Numbered from the stretch's first letter, positions 1 through 11,658 are shown. The stretch is 64,000 nucleotides of DNA from Symsagittifera roscoffensis (GCF_963678635.1 NC_087070.1:39792397-39856396); one strand, 5' to 3'. Notes: generated by a model not told the origin, from the sequence alone. Numbers and translations are program-made.

Positions 1-645
1 GAATTTGGCTATCCATTGTTCATAAAGTGTTGTGTAAGCGTAATAAGCGTTAAAATGTGGTACTGGGTTAAGTGCTACATAATGTGTAAATGCGTCAACA
101 ATTACCATAATGTAGGAGTTTCCTTCGGATGATGGTGAAATTGGTCCTTTTGTATCAAATGAAATACGGTGGTTAAAGTACAAACTTTGTCCTTTAAAAT
201 CTTGTTTTTGTGCTATTTGTTTTTGATTTGGATAAGGTTTATTTAGCTGACATACTATACAATCATTGCATAGTACTTTTATCCAAATTGGTGCATTTGG
301 AAAATAAAAGTTTTGTATAAAATTTGAATATGTTTTCTCTGATCCAGAGTGTCCTTTAATGTTTTGTGTATGTGAGATATTAAAAGCTATGAGAATCATA
401 CTTAAAGGGAGACAGGGAACTGTAGATTCATTTAATTGGTATTCTAGAAGGTCTGTGTTTTCATTAATTGTTGTATTATTAAATTTTCGAAAATATCGGA
501 GGAGTGTTTTATTTTCTAATATTGTTGTATCTGCCTTTACGGGTTTAGTTTTATATTTGTGCCATGATTTTAGTTGTCTAATTTTTGGGTCAAGATTTTG
601 ATATTGTTTCAAAGTATTAATTGTAATTTTATCTGTTGGGGGACA
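1..645 (-). pseudogene. Ty3/gypsy integrase, N-terminal half, cut by window edge
   Basis: On the minus strand this stretch reads as the start of a retroviral-type integrase. An HHCC zinc finger is visible (two His near 372 and 348, Cys pair CNDCIVC near 275-255), followed by the start of the catalytic core with the first catalytic Asp in FDTKGPI (near 155) and the typical YIMVIVDAFTHYV block. The other two catalytic residues would lie beyond base 1. The frame differs from that of the upstream RT/RNase H frame; the switch lies in short T5/C5 runs near 640-655, so pol is interrupted by a one-base shift (mutation or sequencing error). Gene order protease-RT-RNase H-integrase places the element in Ty3/gypsy rather than copia. 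Confidence 0.85.
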
Positions 646-3236
646 AAAATGTTTTCTATTTCTAATTTAGATAAAGGAATTGTATCAAGTGGGTCATGGA
701 GGTCAAAAACTTGATTTATTGTGTATTTTGAATCGTTTGTTTGCGGTCCTGATAAATTTATTTTATCAGTTAGATTTTCTTTTTCAATTAACGGAAAAAG
801 GTATTTTTTATGCGGGTGTTGTTTTACTCTTTTTTGTTGGGTGTTATTTTTTATCCATTGTGAATATGGAATTGGTTTAAAAGTTGATGTTCCAAGTAGA
901 TCAACTTCGTAGTGGTTATTTTGGCAATCTAAATAAAGTGGGAAGTGTTGTAGGTTATTTATCTGTGATTGTTCAACGTCAGTTTTTACTGCATATTTAC
1001 ATTCTAGTCGGGGTGATGTTTCGTTTTCTGCAAGGTAGAATTTTATATTTTTGGGTATTTCAACTGTAGTTTTAGGTGTAAGTAATTCAGGTGGTGTATT
1101 TCGACTTAAAGTGTCTGGTAATGCAAGATTCTTTCCTGCTGTCCAAACTATATGTGAGTTTGGGAATTTCATTAGAATTAATTGAAATCTATAAACTCGG
1201 TGATTTGGATTGGATTTTTGTGTAAAGAGAAAAATGATTGGTTTGTGATCTGTGAATAGAACTGTTGGATGTTTTGATCCAAGTATCAGAAATTCATATT
1301 CTGTTAGTGTATATATTATGGCTGTACATTCTCTCATTAGAGTTGAGAGTCGTAGCTCTGCTTGAGTGAATAATCGAGAATTTGCTGATATAAGATTCAT
1401 TTTGTTTGTACCATTGTGTGATTGTAATAATGCTGCGCCGATGCCAAAATTCGAAGCATCGCACATTGCATAGAATGGTTGATTTGGATCTGGAATTGTA
1501 TTCGAAATTTGTTCAGTTAAAAGTTTTTTAATTTCTTCAAATCGTGCTTGATGTTCTGTGTTCCATTCAAAATTATTTTGTTGTCTAAGTATATTATAGA
1601 ATGGTCTTAGGTATAATTGCATTTTATAGACATATTTGCTTAAAAAATTTAACATTCCAAGGAATTCTTGGATTTTCTTTTTGTTTGTTGGTGGTTGGAG
1701 CTTCTGAATAACATCAATGCGTGATTTTAATGGAGTGATTGTTTTTCTTTCTATATTGTGTCCTAAGAATTTAACTCGTGTTAAAAAGAAGTGTGATTTA
1801 TCGGGGGCGGCCTTCAGATTTTCGTTCTGAAGTATTTTGTGATAGTGTTCTAAAACATTAAACATTTCTTCTTTTGTCTGTGATTGCATAAAAACATCGT
1901 CTAGATAGGTGATTGCGTTTTTCTTTAGTATTAGTGGTCTAAAAATTTTACTCATAAAAGCTGAAAATGCTGCTGGTCCTATGGATATTCCATAGAATAG
2001 GCGGTTGAATTCATATTGCTGATTTCCAATATCAAATTGTGTTAAGCGTCGCGATTGTTCATCTAGTGGCATTTGATTATTTGCACTATTCATATCTGCG
2101 GTTGTAAAGTATTTTCCGTTTATTTTTGTTAAAATAACTTGTATTGGTTCAATAGGCCAATTGCATTTTGATTCGTCTATTAGTGATTTAAGATATCTAG
2201 CGTCTAGAACTATTTTTAATGATTCTCCTTTTGCTAGGATGATAACAGGGTTGATAAATGTGTTACCTTTTGGTTGTTCTTCTTTGTTTACTGGTGATAT
2301 AATTTTGTATTGTTCTAAAATATCGAGTAATCTGTTCACTTTATCGTGTAAATGAATTGGTACTTTACTTGCTCTTTGTTTTTTGAAAACTGCGTCAGGT
2401 TTTAATGGGAGATGTAGCGATGAACTAATTTTGCCAACATCAAATTTAGATGTTGCATAGACTGATGAATATTTTATTAGCTGTTTGGCTAACTTATCAA
2501 ATTCGTCTTGTGTTATTTGTGAATGTTGGAAGTTAAACATTGTTAAAAACTTCTGTTGATCGTCGGTATAGTTATTTATGATGAATGTAGGTTTGAAATA
2601 TGGGGTTTTTGTGAAATAATCTGTATTTCTTTTTTCATTACTTATTATATTATTTATGGATAATTCTTCATTAAGAATTGTGGATTGACAAATATCTAAT
2701 AATTGGAGTATATTATTTACGCGGTATGCTTTTTCGTGTACTGGTGATATCGTAGCGTTGGTTTCGCAATATCCTAAAAGTCCTAAAGATAATGTTACTT
2801 GATAGGGTGTATTGTTGTATACATGTAACGAAATAATATCTGAATTCGAATTTTTCAAATATTTTATGGATGAAATTGTTATTTTGAAAAACTTATGGAT
2901 AGGTTTGAATTCAAAGTCTGACATATAGAGTTGTTGTTTATTTTGTTTTTTATCATATTGGTGAACTTGTTTTAATGAAAAATTATATATGTTTCCTGAT
3001 AGTGGTTTCAGGTGTTTTCTTTGTTGGTTATATATTGGATAAAATTTTGAAAAGAATGGTGGTTGTTTATTTAATCTTTGAAAAAATGTTAGGGATGTGT
3101 CTTTTGTTTTTGTGTATTTATCTTTGATTAGTATTTTACTATTCAAAATGTTGATTGTTGGTATATATTTAGAGATAAATGGTATTCCAATGATATTGTG
3201 TTTAATATCAGTGATATGGAATATTTGTTTAAATGG
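609..3236 (-). pseudogene. Ty3/gypsy pol: reverse transcriptase and RNase H
   Basis: An open frame of about 870 codons that copies element RNA into DNA. RT covers roughly residues 270-470 counted from 3146, with a motif A-like TTADMNSA and motif C YLDDV near residue 415 (about base 1900), then a tether and RNase H from about residue 555 (CDASNFGIGAALL, with RECTAIIYTL and TDHKPI further on). Directly after the upstream TAA the frame reads NIIGIPFI, which belongs to the protease C-terminal region, so protease and RT were one polyprotein. It ends in a premature stop after the frameshift near 645. The start at 3146 would be a TTG and is not a real initiation site. Confidence 0.9.
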
Positions 3237-3755
3237 TTAATTTAAAATTTTATTTTGCTCTATTGTTCTTGTGGGGAGAAGAAATAATTGAATTTTTCCA
3301 TAGTTTACCAATGTTGATTCTTGTGCTGTTGCTAGTTTACTGGAGGTTTCAAGAGGTGTTAGTTTTGGGTGTAATGTTTTTATCTCATTCCATGTGGGAA
3401 TGTTTATTATGTTTGATTCTGCTCCTGAATCAATTAAAAAATCAATTTCAAGATCTGTTGGTTGAAATTCTTTGTTTCTTGGACTTTCTAAAAGAAATAG
3501 TATTGTCCAAATTTTTTCTTTGGGTTGTTCTTTTTGTATATTTTGATAGATGTGATTTGTATTCAAGCATTTCGTTTTGTCATTTTCATTGGATTGATTT
3601 GTAGTGTTGATTTCGTTAGTTTCTTGTGCCGTTTGTGTGGAATGGATAGGTTCAATAAAATAATTGTGAAGGAGTTCTATTTGATTTTCATATATGTGTG
3701 ATGAAAAAGGTTGTTCATATATAATAGGTTCGTAGTCATTTTCGACTGCTATCAT
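3237..3755 (-). pseudogene. Ty3/gypsy aspartic protease segment
   Basis: A retropepsin-type protease domain that would cleave the Gag-Pol polyprotein. The active-site motif is visible as IDFLIDSGAESNII, a DSG triad. The flap/ILG-like counterpart (NIIGIPFI) lies in the same frame just past a TAA codon at 3237-3239, which is the only break between protease and RT. Upstream the frame stays open through an acidic Ser/Asp/Glu-rich linker and an Asn/Arg/Ser-rich tail, so nucleocapsid and protease share a frame. Because of the single stop this copy could not make RT except by readthrough. Confidence 0.82.
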
Positions 3756-4830
3756 ATTTATGAAGATAGTGTTTTCTGTATCACTTTCTGAATCTGATGA
3801 TCCACAGTTTATTTGATTTAGTAGTAGTTTGTCATTTACTGTGTCATCAATACCTGGGGGGTCTGATGTTGTTTCTGGATTTGATTGTACTTGATGAATA
3901 TGTCTTTGATGTTTAGGTGTACTACTTCTGTGGCGATTGTTAGAATTATTATAATGGTTATTATTTCTGTGTGGTGATTGGGAATAATTTCTATAACGAT
4001 TATTATAACTTGAATGTCGATTTTGTGAATTATTTCGTGATCTGTTTTGATAATTATTGTTTGGTCTGTTATAGTTTGATCTGTTATATGAGTTATTCCT
4101 TGATCGGTTGTTCGGGTAATTCTGGTTTCGGTTGTTTGAATAACTTCTATTTCGATTATTGGAATAGTTCCTATTTCTATTATAAGATGAGTTTCGTGAT
4201 TGATTGTTTGGATAGTATTTATTCCTTGATTGGGAATTAGATCTAGAAACAAATTGTGTTGTATTCGAATTTGATCTGGATTAGTTATTTCGACTATTTG
4301 GTCTATTGTAATGATTTTGTGACGAGTTTTGTGTATTTCTTCGTTCCGGTGATCTTCCTCTATAACTTGAGTTATATGGTGATTGGGTTCTCGTGTAATT
4401 GGTATTGTTCGGAAGTGGTTTTCCTGAACTGTTGTTGCTGTATACATTTTTGTTTGGTAGATTTTGATGTTTCTTCATGTATTGATAGAATGATTTATTT
4501 GGTTCTTTATATTTTTGAGGTTTGTTTTGATTGTCCTGTTGCTTTTGTCTACATTCAGAAATACTATGTCCGTATCGTTGGCAATAATTACACCATTTTT
4601 TGAAAGATGGTTTGCCTTTAATGTTTGGGTGTTTTTCATAAATATTGAGTATTTCAGTGATTTTTTCAACGAGGTCTGTATCTGACTCCTGTATATTGTT
4701 GATGTTTGTGGTATTTGTTTCAATTGGGTTAACATATTGTAATTTCAGATTTTCTGTTTCTTCAAGTTACATTGTGATTTCCGCTTGCTCTAGTTTCTCT
4801 ACTAGTTTTCGAAAATCTAAATCGGGCTCT
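3756..4830 (-). pseudogene. gag nucleocapsid: CCHC zinc knuckle and Asn/Arg/Ser-rich tail
   Basis: The 3' part of gag, in the same frame as the protease. One retroviral zinc knuckle is clear near 4555-4600 on the minus strand (CNYCQRYGHSISEC, C-x2-C-x4-H-x4-C), the module that binds genomic RNA. It is followed by a long low-complexity tail (about 3900-4400) built from Asn, Arg, Ser and Tyr codons, reminiscent of RNA-binding RS/NR tails. In-frame TAA codons occur at about 4767 and at 4281-4283. The repetitive tail creates long spurious open frames on both strands, which I do not annotate. Confidence 0.78.
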
Positions 4831-6690
4831 CGAATTGAGGAGGGATGGGATGCTCTCTTTTTATTGCTATTTTCCTTAATTGAGGTGTTAAGGTCATCAT
4901 TAAGATTTCTGTCATTTTTGTGTTTTTATAGTCGTGTGTATTTAATGAATATGCTTTTCGAACTAGTGTTTCGATACGTACTGCTAATTGTTTGATGGTT
5001 TCATTTGGTAATCTGCGAATTTCATTACATAAAACTCTTTGTTGTTGTTTGTTTCTTTCGGAGTCAAACATTTTTGAAAATTCTTGTGTAAATCTTTTCC
5101 AATTTGATTTTATTTCTATAGGCAATACTGAAAACCATTTTTGGGCTGCGCCGTCTAAGGTTGTCTGTATCAACGCTGTGCGTCGATGTATCCAATTTTG
5201 ATGTAGTGGCGTATTAATTGGTTCAGGTCCTATATTTAAAATTAAATTTGCTGTTACTGCATTTAAATAATCTTCCACAGAATATTCAGGGTCTGTTCCT
5301 GTGAATACCATTAATGGTTTGTTTGATGTTATTGATGATCCACCCATAAGGTATGGATTCATTGTCATTTGTAATGATTCTGCGGCATTTGGCATTTGTG
5401 AAAAATTTGAGAGTTGATTCTTTGTTATTTCGTGTTGTTGAAGGTAATATGGGAGTGGTATTTCATTTTGCATTTGTGTTCGTTGATACGAGTGTGTAAT
5501 CATTGGGATTTGTGGCTGAATTGGTTGAAAAGATTGTGTATTAATTGGGTTTTGCATTTGTATTGGTTGTTGATTTTGTGTATCTATTGGGTGTGGAGAA
5601 AAAATTCTATGATATGTATACGGTTTCTGCACTCCTTGTCCACGATATTCTTGAGTATATGGTGCAAATATATCTGGTTGTAAATAATCATCGTCAGAGG
5701 ATAAATAATACGTTTGATGAGGTGTTTGTTTTTTATTTTTATTCTGTTGAAAGAATGGATAATTTTCACAACGATCCTGTGGAGGATGTAAATTAGTTTG
5801 AAAATTTACTGAGTTGGTTGTTGTCATTGGATTATCCCAATATTGAGATCTTATCTGATTATTATTATTTTTTCGTGGGGGATAGTTTGTTTTTGATGAA
5901 TGTGTGTAATTATAATTGTGTTCCGCAAAAGTGTTTCTTTTGAATGTTCTGCGTGTTTTTGACGGTAATGTCATGGGTCTATATGTTTGATAATCCATTT
6001 GTGAATATTTTGGAGCAACCGAAGGTTTAACGGTTGATTGTAAGGTTACCTGTGCTAGTGAAGTGTTTGTATTTCTTGGTGTTGTTAAATTTGGACGTAT
6101 CGGTGAAATACTTTGTTGTGTAGTTGTTGTTGTTTGGACGATTTCTTCATTTATGAAGTGTGATGGTGTTTGAATATCTTGTTGAGTGAGGTTCCTAGTT
6201 CCATTAAGGTTTTCATTGTGTATGACGGTCGAATTTAAACTGTTATTTCGCGTATCGGGTAAAATTGTATTGTAGTTTAATGGTGTTGCATCAATGGATA
6301 ATGGTATTACCCTTACATAATCTCTTACATAAGATATTGTACTTATTGCCTGACTTGAGATTGATTGTGGGATATTTATGAATGCATAATGACACCATTC
6401 GGGGTCCCAAACGTAGTCTGATTGTTCTGTGATGGCGGTATCATCGTTTGAATTTTGGGGTCTGAAGTTTTTTCTTGCTTGTGAAATTAAATCTATATTA
6501 TGTGTGAAATAACCTATTATAAACCATGCCAAAATTTTTTGTAAGTCATGTTTTGTGTGTTGTGAAACTTCATCTTTAGTGAAATTTTCTTTAATTATAT
6601 GTAGAAAAGTTGAGAATAGTGTGATTTCATGTCGTACCTTTATATGTTTAGATGTCTCATTCGGTGAGATATGCGGGATTAGTTTTCGTT
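4817..6690 (-). pseudogene. Ty3/gypsy gag, central and capsid-like region
   Basis: A long open frame of about 600 codons. The first two thirds are Gln/Asn/Pro/Thr-rich with repeated IQPQ/QMQNP stretches and have no recognisable domain. The C-terminal part, roughly bases 4820-5300, reads like the retrotransposon Gag capsid family: a FTGTDPEYSVEDYLNAV block, a segment with WFSVLP, W and F spaced as in the family (KRFTQEFSKMF), and an LPNETIKQLAVRIE stretch. The frame is left by a shift near 4815-4830 towards the zinc knuckle and is entered by a shift near 6680-6690 from the upstream N-terminal ORF, so gag is a pseudogene in three pieces. Confidence 0.75.
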
Positions 6691-7122
6691 TTCTAATATT
6701 GAAATATAACTATATATTATTGCAAAAACTTCATTAGTAAATATGGAGTTTGCTCTTTGTGAGTTATGATATTGCATGCTTTTTATATATTCTGAGAATA
6801 CTTTTGAAAATTCTAAATCAAGAGCGTCTGTTTGAATTACATATTTGCGGTGATTCGGGTTTGGTGAGCTGAATTCTATGGTGTAGATTCCGTATTGTTG
6901 TGTTAAGTTACATATATCTTTCAGATAGTGATCAATAATCTGTCTTTTTATTTTTACATCTGGGAACTCTGTTTTACATGGGCTAATTCCGGGTTCAAAC
7001 AAATTTAGGAGAAAATTTTTGCAAAGATCATGTTGCCCTCTATTATCGGGTGCATCTACTAGGAAGGGGTAGATATCGTCATCGTCTGGACTATCTTCAC
7101 TGGGAGTGTGTGTTTGGCTCAT
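6679..7122 (-). pseudogene. gag N-terminal segment
   Basis: An open frame of 147 codons starting with ATG, acidic at its N terminus (SEDSPDDDD), with no domain I recognise. The downstream gag frame continues from it after a one-base shift near 6680-6690, so it is most simply the N terminus of Gag. Its ATG overlaps the stop codon of the basic ORF upstream, which ends at about 7110. Function as matrix-like Gag domain is inferred from position only. Confidence 0.55.
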
Positions 7123-7566
7123 TTTTTCGTTTAATGACTGTTAATAGGTAATTATCGATGTGTCTAATTGGTTGATTCCAATTATACAAGTGTACTGGTT
7201 TGTGTTTATATTGCTTTTTTATTCTTCTTTTTCCTCTTTTTGATGAATTTGAAGTTGTTTCTGAGTCTGAAAAATATAATTGATCGTGAATGGGGCAATT
7301 TTTATCTATAGATTCTTTTAATTTATAAAGTTCGTCTAAATTGTTGGCTTCTGATTCTGAAAATGCGTTTCTATTTTTGGAAAATCTTTTTCGTGTTATT
7401 TGTCTTTGTTTGGTTATTATTTTCTTTTTTAGTGTTTGTCGTTTTGTTCTAATATATCCAACTGTTTGTGTATGAGGTGTGATTACAAGGTCATATATTT
7501 TTTTTATCTATTTCACAGTTGTGTAAAACGATTGTTTGTTTGTTTCCTAGATTTTTAAATGACATA
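7109..7566 (-). pseudogene. Basic ORF upstream of gag, frameshifted
   Basis: Reading the minus strand, a short ATG-initiated frame begins near 7566 and after about 22 codons shifts in an A7-8 run near 7500 into a second open frame that continues to about 7110. The encoded product is strongly basic (runs such as KRQTLKKKIITKQ and ITRKRFSKNR). Its stop overlaps the ATG of the next gag ORF by about a dozen bases, a compact retroelement-like arrangement. I recognise no family; it may be an accessory ORF or an upstream part of Gag. Confidence 0.4.
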
Positions 7567-8486
7567 AGGTTTAGGATGACGGATGCAAAAAGTTGTTAGA
7601 TGATTTCTATTTTCTTAAATTGTTAGTCCTTACGATTTTTTGGTTAGCTTAACCTGGGTCTATTTGTTCAGGGTTGGAAAGAAAAGTATATCGATTCCGA
7701 AGAATGATTTTTTACTTTCTCGTGGCTAGTATAAGCTAAGGTGTTAACTTACTTAATCTTACTTAGGGGTAGTGATTGTGTTCAAGGGTTGGAGAATAGT
7801 AAATCGACCCACAAGGTTCAGGTATAATTAGAACGCGAGTAGTTCGTTAGATACTATTTTAAACTTACTAAGGCTTATTGGGTCTGATAAGAGGAGGGTT
7901 CAAGTGAAGGATGAATAACCGAAGTTCTTCACTGTTTATCCTAATTTGAATGATTAGTTTTGTTCAAAAATTTCTATTAGTCTTGGGTTTTTTGAAAGGC
8001 TTGGATAGTGAATCGACGTTTGAGGTCGTTAGACACTAGCTAAGTGGGTGGGGGAGAACAAAATTGTTCTTTTTGATCCAAGGATAGGCCTTGATGATCA
8101 AGTTTTAAATTTAATTAAATAGAAAATTAATTAAGATCCAAGGATAAGCCTTGATGATCTGATTTTAAAATTAAGTGAATTTAAGTTTAAAATGGTTTAA
8201 ATTTATTTAAGAAAAAGATTTAGTGTTTTAATGATATTAGTGAGCTTATGATTGCTGTTATGTTTTAGGTGATGAAGCTGGGACAACTGATGATTTTATG
8301 ATTACTAACAGTTTATTGTCATGCTACTAATTTTTGTTTTGATTTTCAATAAATATTTTCCAAACATGTTTTATATAATACTGCAGAATTTTAGGAAAAC
8401 GATCTGAGATCTTTTTATCAATCGTTATTGTACATTACTAGTTTTGTTTAGCGCCTGAAATGATTATGAAGATTGACTGCAAGATT
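7567..8486. other. Non-coding leader of the decayed gypsy element
   Basis: AT-rich DNA between the basic ORF and the 8.5 kb ORF with no convincing gene on either strand. It contains a short direct duplication (see separate entry). By position it would be the 5' untranslated or intron-like part of the minus-strand retrotransposon. Confidence 0.4.
8075..8161. repeat. Short tandem duplication, about 60-bp period
   Basis: The string GATCCAAGGATA(G/A)GCCTTGATGATC begins at 8075 and again at 8135, each copy followed by an AT-rich TTTTAAA-type stretch. Two copies only. Confidence 0.8.
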
Positions 8487-8833
8487 TTATGTTTGTAAAT
8501 GAAGATCTAAATTCATTGCTAATAAAATTCTAAATATAAAAGTTTGTCTTGGCTTTTGCCGTACTATCATATAACTATTTGGTAAGTTTCTACTTTGTCG
8601 TATGTTGTCTCTGGTTCGAGGTCTTCTTCCAATTCCGGGTAGTTCTATTATCGTTCGGAATATTGGTTCTGATCTATTGAGTCGTAGAGACATTTCGATT
8701 AAATTATCGTCGTATAACATTTTAAAAATGTTTTGTCTAAATTCTAATCTATTTTTGGTTAATTCTAAGCTATTAAGGTCTTGTTCGAGACTTATGGTCG
8801 CACCAGATGAGTTATAACCGATGTGGTTAACTC
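8487..8833 (-). CDS. Hypothetical ORF next to the LTR-like repeat
   Basis: The minus strand is open for about 115 codons from just after a TGA near 8833 to a TAA at 8487; the first ATG is at 8720. The product is rich in Arg, Leu and Ile and contains a GIGRRPRTRDN stretch. It starts inside or right beside the presumed LTR edge and the TGGTGCGACC sequence at about 8796-8805 that could act as a primer-binding site, so it may be the first coding piece of the gypsy element. No family recognised. Confidence 0.35.
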
Positions 8834-9215
8834 ATAGAGTAATTTCGGATAGGGTACACCGTCTGCTCGTCACGCTATCTTATTTTCGGCCGGATAGATT
8901 CGTGCAACTTCTTAGTCTAATACCGATCCTAATCTTACTCTTATACTATCTAGTCTCAGGTTGTTTAACTAGTCTCTGCTATGCTCAATAGATCTAGGGT
9001 ATACTGGTTTATTGCAGCTGCTGAAGTTCTCTTGGAGAGGCAACTAAATTCTAAGTTAAATTCAAATCTCTCTGGTGCTGAAATTACAAGTAATTTCAGC
9101 ACTTACAAATAAGTGGGTTGTTAGTTAGATGGATCATGATTGGTTAATATTAAATACTTTACAGTGGTAAAATATCTAATTTATCCAATCATAAAATGTA
9201 GTTTAGATCAGGTTC
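8815..9215 (-). repeat. LTR-like dispersed repeat, copy A (probable 5' LTR of the minus-strand gypsy element)
   Basis: This block is shared with 15515-16060 (same orientation) and with 51195-51745 (inverted). Shared landmarks include a GGATAG(G/A)GTACACCGTCT block, CGTCACGCTATC, CCGGATAGATT(T/C)GTGCAACTTC, TTAGTCTAATACCGATCCTAA and a ..CATGATTGGTTA..TTTCA(C/T)..GTG segment. On the minus strand it lies just 5' of the gypsy element's first ORF, where a 5' LTR is expected, with TGGTGCGACC following it. Assignment as LTR is inference because the matching 3' LTR is outside the window. Confidence 0.55.
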
Positions 9216-9307
9216 CAATGTCTTGGCTAGATTTTGGATTGTGGAACATCAAAAGATTTACTTTTGTGCAGTGTTTTGACCAGTTTCAATATCTCGTCAA
9301 GACCTAG

Positions 9308-9939
9308 CAACTCGTTGCAAAATATCAAGTTTATTTGGATAAGCCAAGAACTGTCTTGATGCTGGCAAAGTTATCTTAGTAGAAAACATGAGTTTTGCTT
9401 GTGATTTTTCAAATGACTTTAGTCTATAGAATAATTTCAATGCAATGGAAGTTTTGTACAATCTAAAATTACGATAAGAATTATTTCAGTGTTTTTTTTA
9501 CTTTGGAAAAAAAATTTATTGTCTGTTGGTGTTCTCGAGATAGCTTTTCTGTCATTTTGGGGATTTTAAATTTTTTCAGCCGTTAAAATTGATTTTTCGA
9601 GCTCTCCCAAAACATACTAAAGACCCTATTTTGCGAAAAAAAAATGCTCTAGCACTTTTTTGAAAAACAAGAACAGGCAAAAATATCGTATAAGTAGTAA
9701 TCAGAGGCACTTTCAGAAAAAAATTCAGAGTCGGTTGGTTGAAAAACAGATGCCATAAGTCGTACCAAAAGAGAAAACCTTTGGATGTTGAACGTTTCGA
9801 ATGTTTGAGTGGGGGGGGGGGGGTTAAGTCCGCAACTGCCCCTTATCAAACCCTTATCAGATGCCTTCTGATGTTCTCTCGAATGAATAGTAAAAATTCA
9901 AAGAGGAAAGTAAAGTTTGTACTTCACTCACATTCGATT
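9308..9939. repeat. Direct repeat of ~0.6 kb, first copy, ending at the assembly gap
   Basis: Nearly the same sequence recurs at about 10845-11457: it starts with GTTGCAAAATATCAAGTTTA, passes the TTGTCTGTTGGTGTTCTCGAGATAGC block and the G-run near 9815, and stops at CATTCGATT, exactly where the N-run begins. Differences are small indels and substitutions. No gene is visible in it. Confidence 0.85.
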
Positions 9940-10139
9940 NNNNNNNNNNNNNNNNNNNNNNNNNNNNNNNNNNNNNNNNNNNNNNNNNNNNNNNNNNNNN
10001 NNNNNNNNNNNNNNNNNNNNNNNNNNNNNNNNNNNNNNNNNNNNNNNNNNNNNNNNNNNNNNNNNNNNNNNNNNNNNNNNNNNNNNNNNNNNNNNNNNNN
10101 NNNNNNNNNNNNNNNNNNNNNNNNNNNNNNNNNNNNNNN
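9940..10139. other. Assembly gap of 200 N
   Basis: Exactly 200 undetermined bases, so the size is likely a placeholder. Frames that run across it are artefacts. Confidence 0.99.
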
Positions 10140-10844
10140 GGGCCTTGTTTGCTTAATGGTGTTCTCCCAAACAATTTTAATTTGTATTTATAAATTTTTA
10201 TAAATAACTTTGTAACTAGATATCGTTTGGAAACAATTTATTATTATTATATTATAAAAAGAAAAAATTATCAAAAAATATGGGAAGAACTAGGCAAGGA
10301 AGGAGCAAATATATGAGCTTCAAAAAACATGCAACAAAATTTAGTTTAAAAATTGAGTGTCAAATAACAGAGGAGACACCAATGTAGGAGAACAACTGCC
10401 GCTCTAACACTACACCACTGTGACAGCTACGACGCGCCAACGAGGTACCCAACTGACTAAGTGACCTAAACATCAGCACAAAAACTAATACACCTCAAAA
10501 CATACAGTCCAACATGAAACACTGTGCGCAAGCAAATGCACAGTATACCAACCAACCCCCTTTTTTAATCACAATCATTACTTGCACAACAGATTCGTAA
10601 ACTTAACCTTAAAATCAACATAAACCAAAAGTCATCTTGAGCTGATCAAAAATTAAAATTGATTATTAACGCTTGAAACTGGATGCGGTCCAGCGCCAAC
10701 GATAAATCCAACGAACTGTGATAATGGCCTAGAGATTGGCACAAAATGATTACACGAAGATTGGCACACAGAAATCAATGTAATAGTTTTCAGAATATTT
10801 TCTTTATAAGAGGCATTTGTTTTGTGTGAATTTTTGTTTCGTTG

Positions 10845-11457
10845 CAAAATATCAAGTTTACTTGGATAAGCCAAGAACTGTCTTGATGTTGGCAAAGTTA
10901 TCTAAGTAGAAAACATGAGTTTTTCAAATGACTTCAGTCTATAGAGTAATTTCAATGCAATGGAAGTTTTGTACAATCTAAAATTACGATAAGAACTATT
11001 TCAGTGTTTTTTTACTTTGGAAAAATTTTTTATTGTCTGTTGGTGTTCTCGAGATAGCTTTTCTGCGTCATTTTGGGGATTTTAAATTTTTTCAGCTGTT
11101 AAAATTGATTTTTCGAGCTCTCTTAAAACATACTTAAGACTCTATTTTGCGGAAAAAAAAACGCTCTAGCACTTTTTTGAAAAACAAGAACAGGCAAAAA
11201 TATCGTATAAGTAGTAATCAGAGGCACTTTCAGAAAAACATTCAGAGTCGGTTGGTTGAAAAACAGATGCCATAAGTCGTACCAAAAGAGAAAACCTTTG
11301 GATGGTGAACGTTTCGAATGCTTGAGTGGGGGGAGGGTTAAGTCCGCAACTGCCCCTTATCAAACCCTTACCAAACCCTTATTTTGATGTTCTCTCGAAT
11401 GAAAAGTAAAAATTCAAACAGAAAAGTAATGTTTGCACTGAAAACTCGCATTCGATT
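10845..11457. repeat. Direct repeat of ~0.6 kb, second copy
   Basis: Second copy of 9308-9939; here it continues past CATTCGATT straight into the polypyrimidine tract and 3' splice site of the chitin-binding exon, so this copy is the one in its native context. The stretch between the gap and this copy (10140-10844) shows no gene. Confidence 0.85.
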
Positions 11458-11478
11458 TTTCCATTCATTGTTTTTCAG

Positions 11479-11658
11479 AGCGGTGTAATTCGCGAGGGAA
11501 CTACTTTGTGCCGGTGGGGACCTGTTCTCCCTTCTACTGGCAGTGTGTCCAAGGTGTCCTGGTGGGTCCCTGGGAGTGCAGGCACTACAACTGGTACTTC
11601 GACCCCTTCAGACGCAGCTGTGTCCCCCTCTTCAACAGCTTCTGCGCCCAGGGGCCAG
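11479..11658 (+). CDS. Chitin-binding (Peritrophin-A/CBM14) protein, internal exon
   Basis: An exon flanked by a TTTTTCAG acceptor ending at 11478 and a CAG|GTAGAG donor after 11658. In frame it gives one complete Peritrophin-A domain with six cysteines spaced C-x12-C-x6-C-x10-C-x13-C-x7-C and the aromatic residues typical of the fold (FYWQC, WYFDP). Such domains bind chitin in peritrophic membranes, cuticle or eggshell and act outside the cell. The exon is noticeably richer in G and C than its surroundings, as expected for a host coding exon. It ends in phase 1, matching the exon at 14555. Exons further 5' may be hidden in or beyond the gap. Confidence 0.85.

Noticed and set aside
3971-4603. 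Tyr/Asn/Cys-rich plus-strand ORFs
   Set aside because: Mirror image of the Asn/Arg/Ser repeat tail of gag on the minus strand.
9739-10203. Open frames of 79-154 codons across the N-run
   Set aside because: They consist mostly of undetermined bases; the sequence on both sides is repeat DNA.
10380-10450. tRNA-like stretch with box-like words near GAGGTACCCAACTGACTAAG
   Set aside because: No cloverleaf could be folded by eye, and A and B boxes are not spaced correctly.
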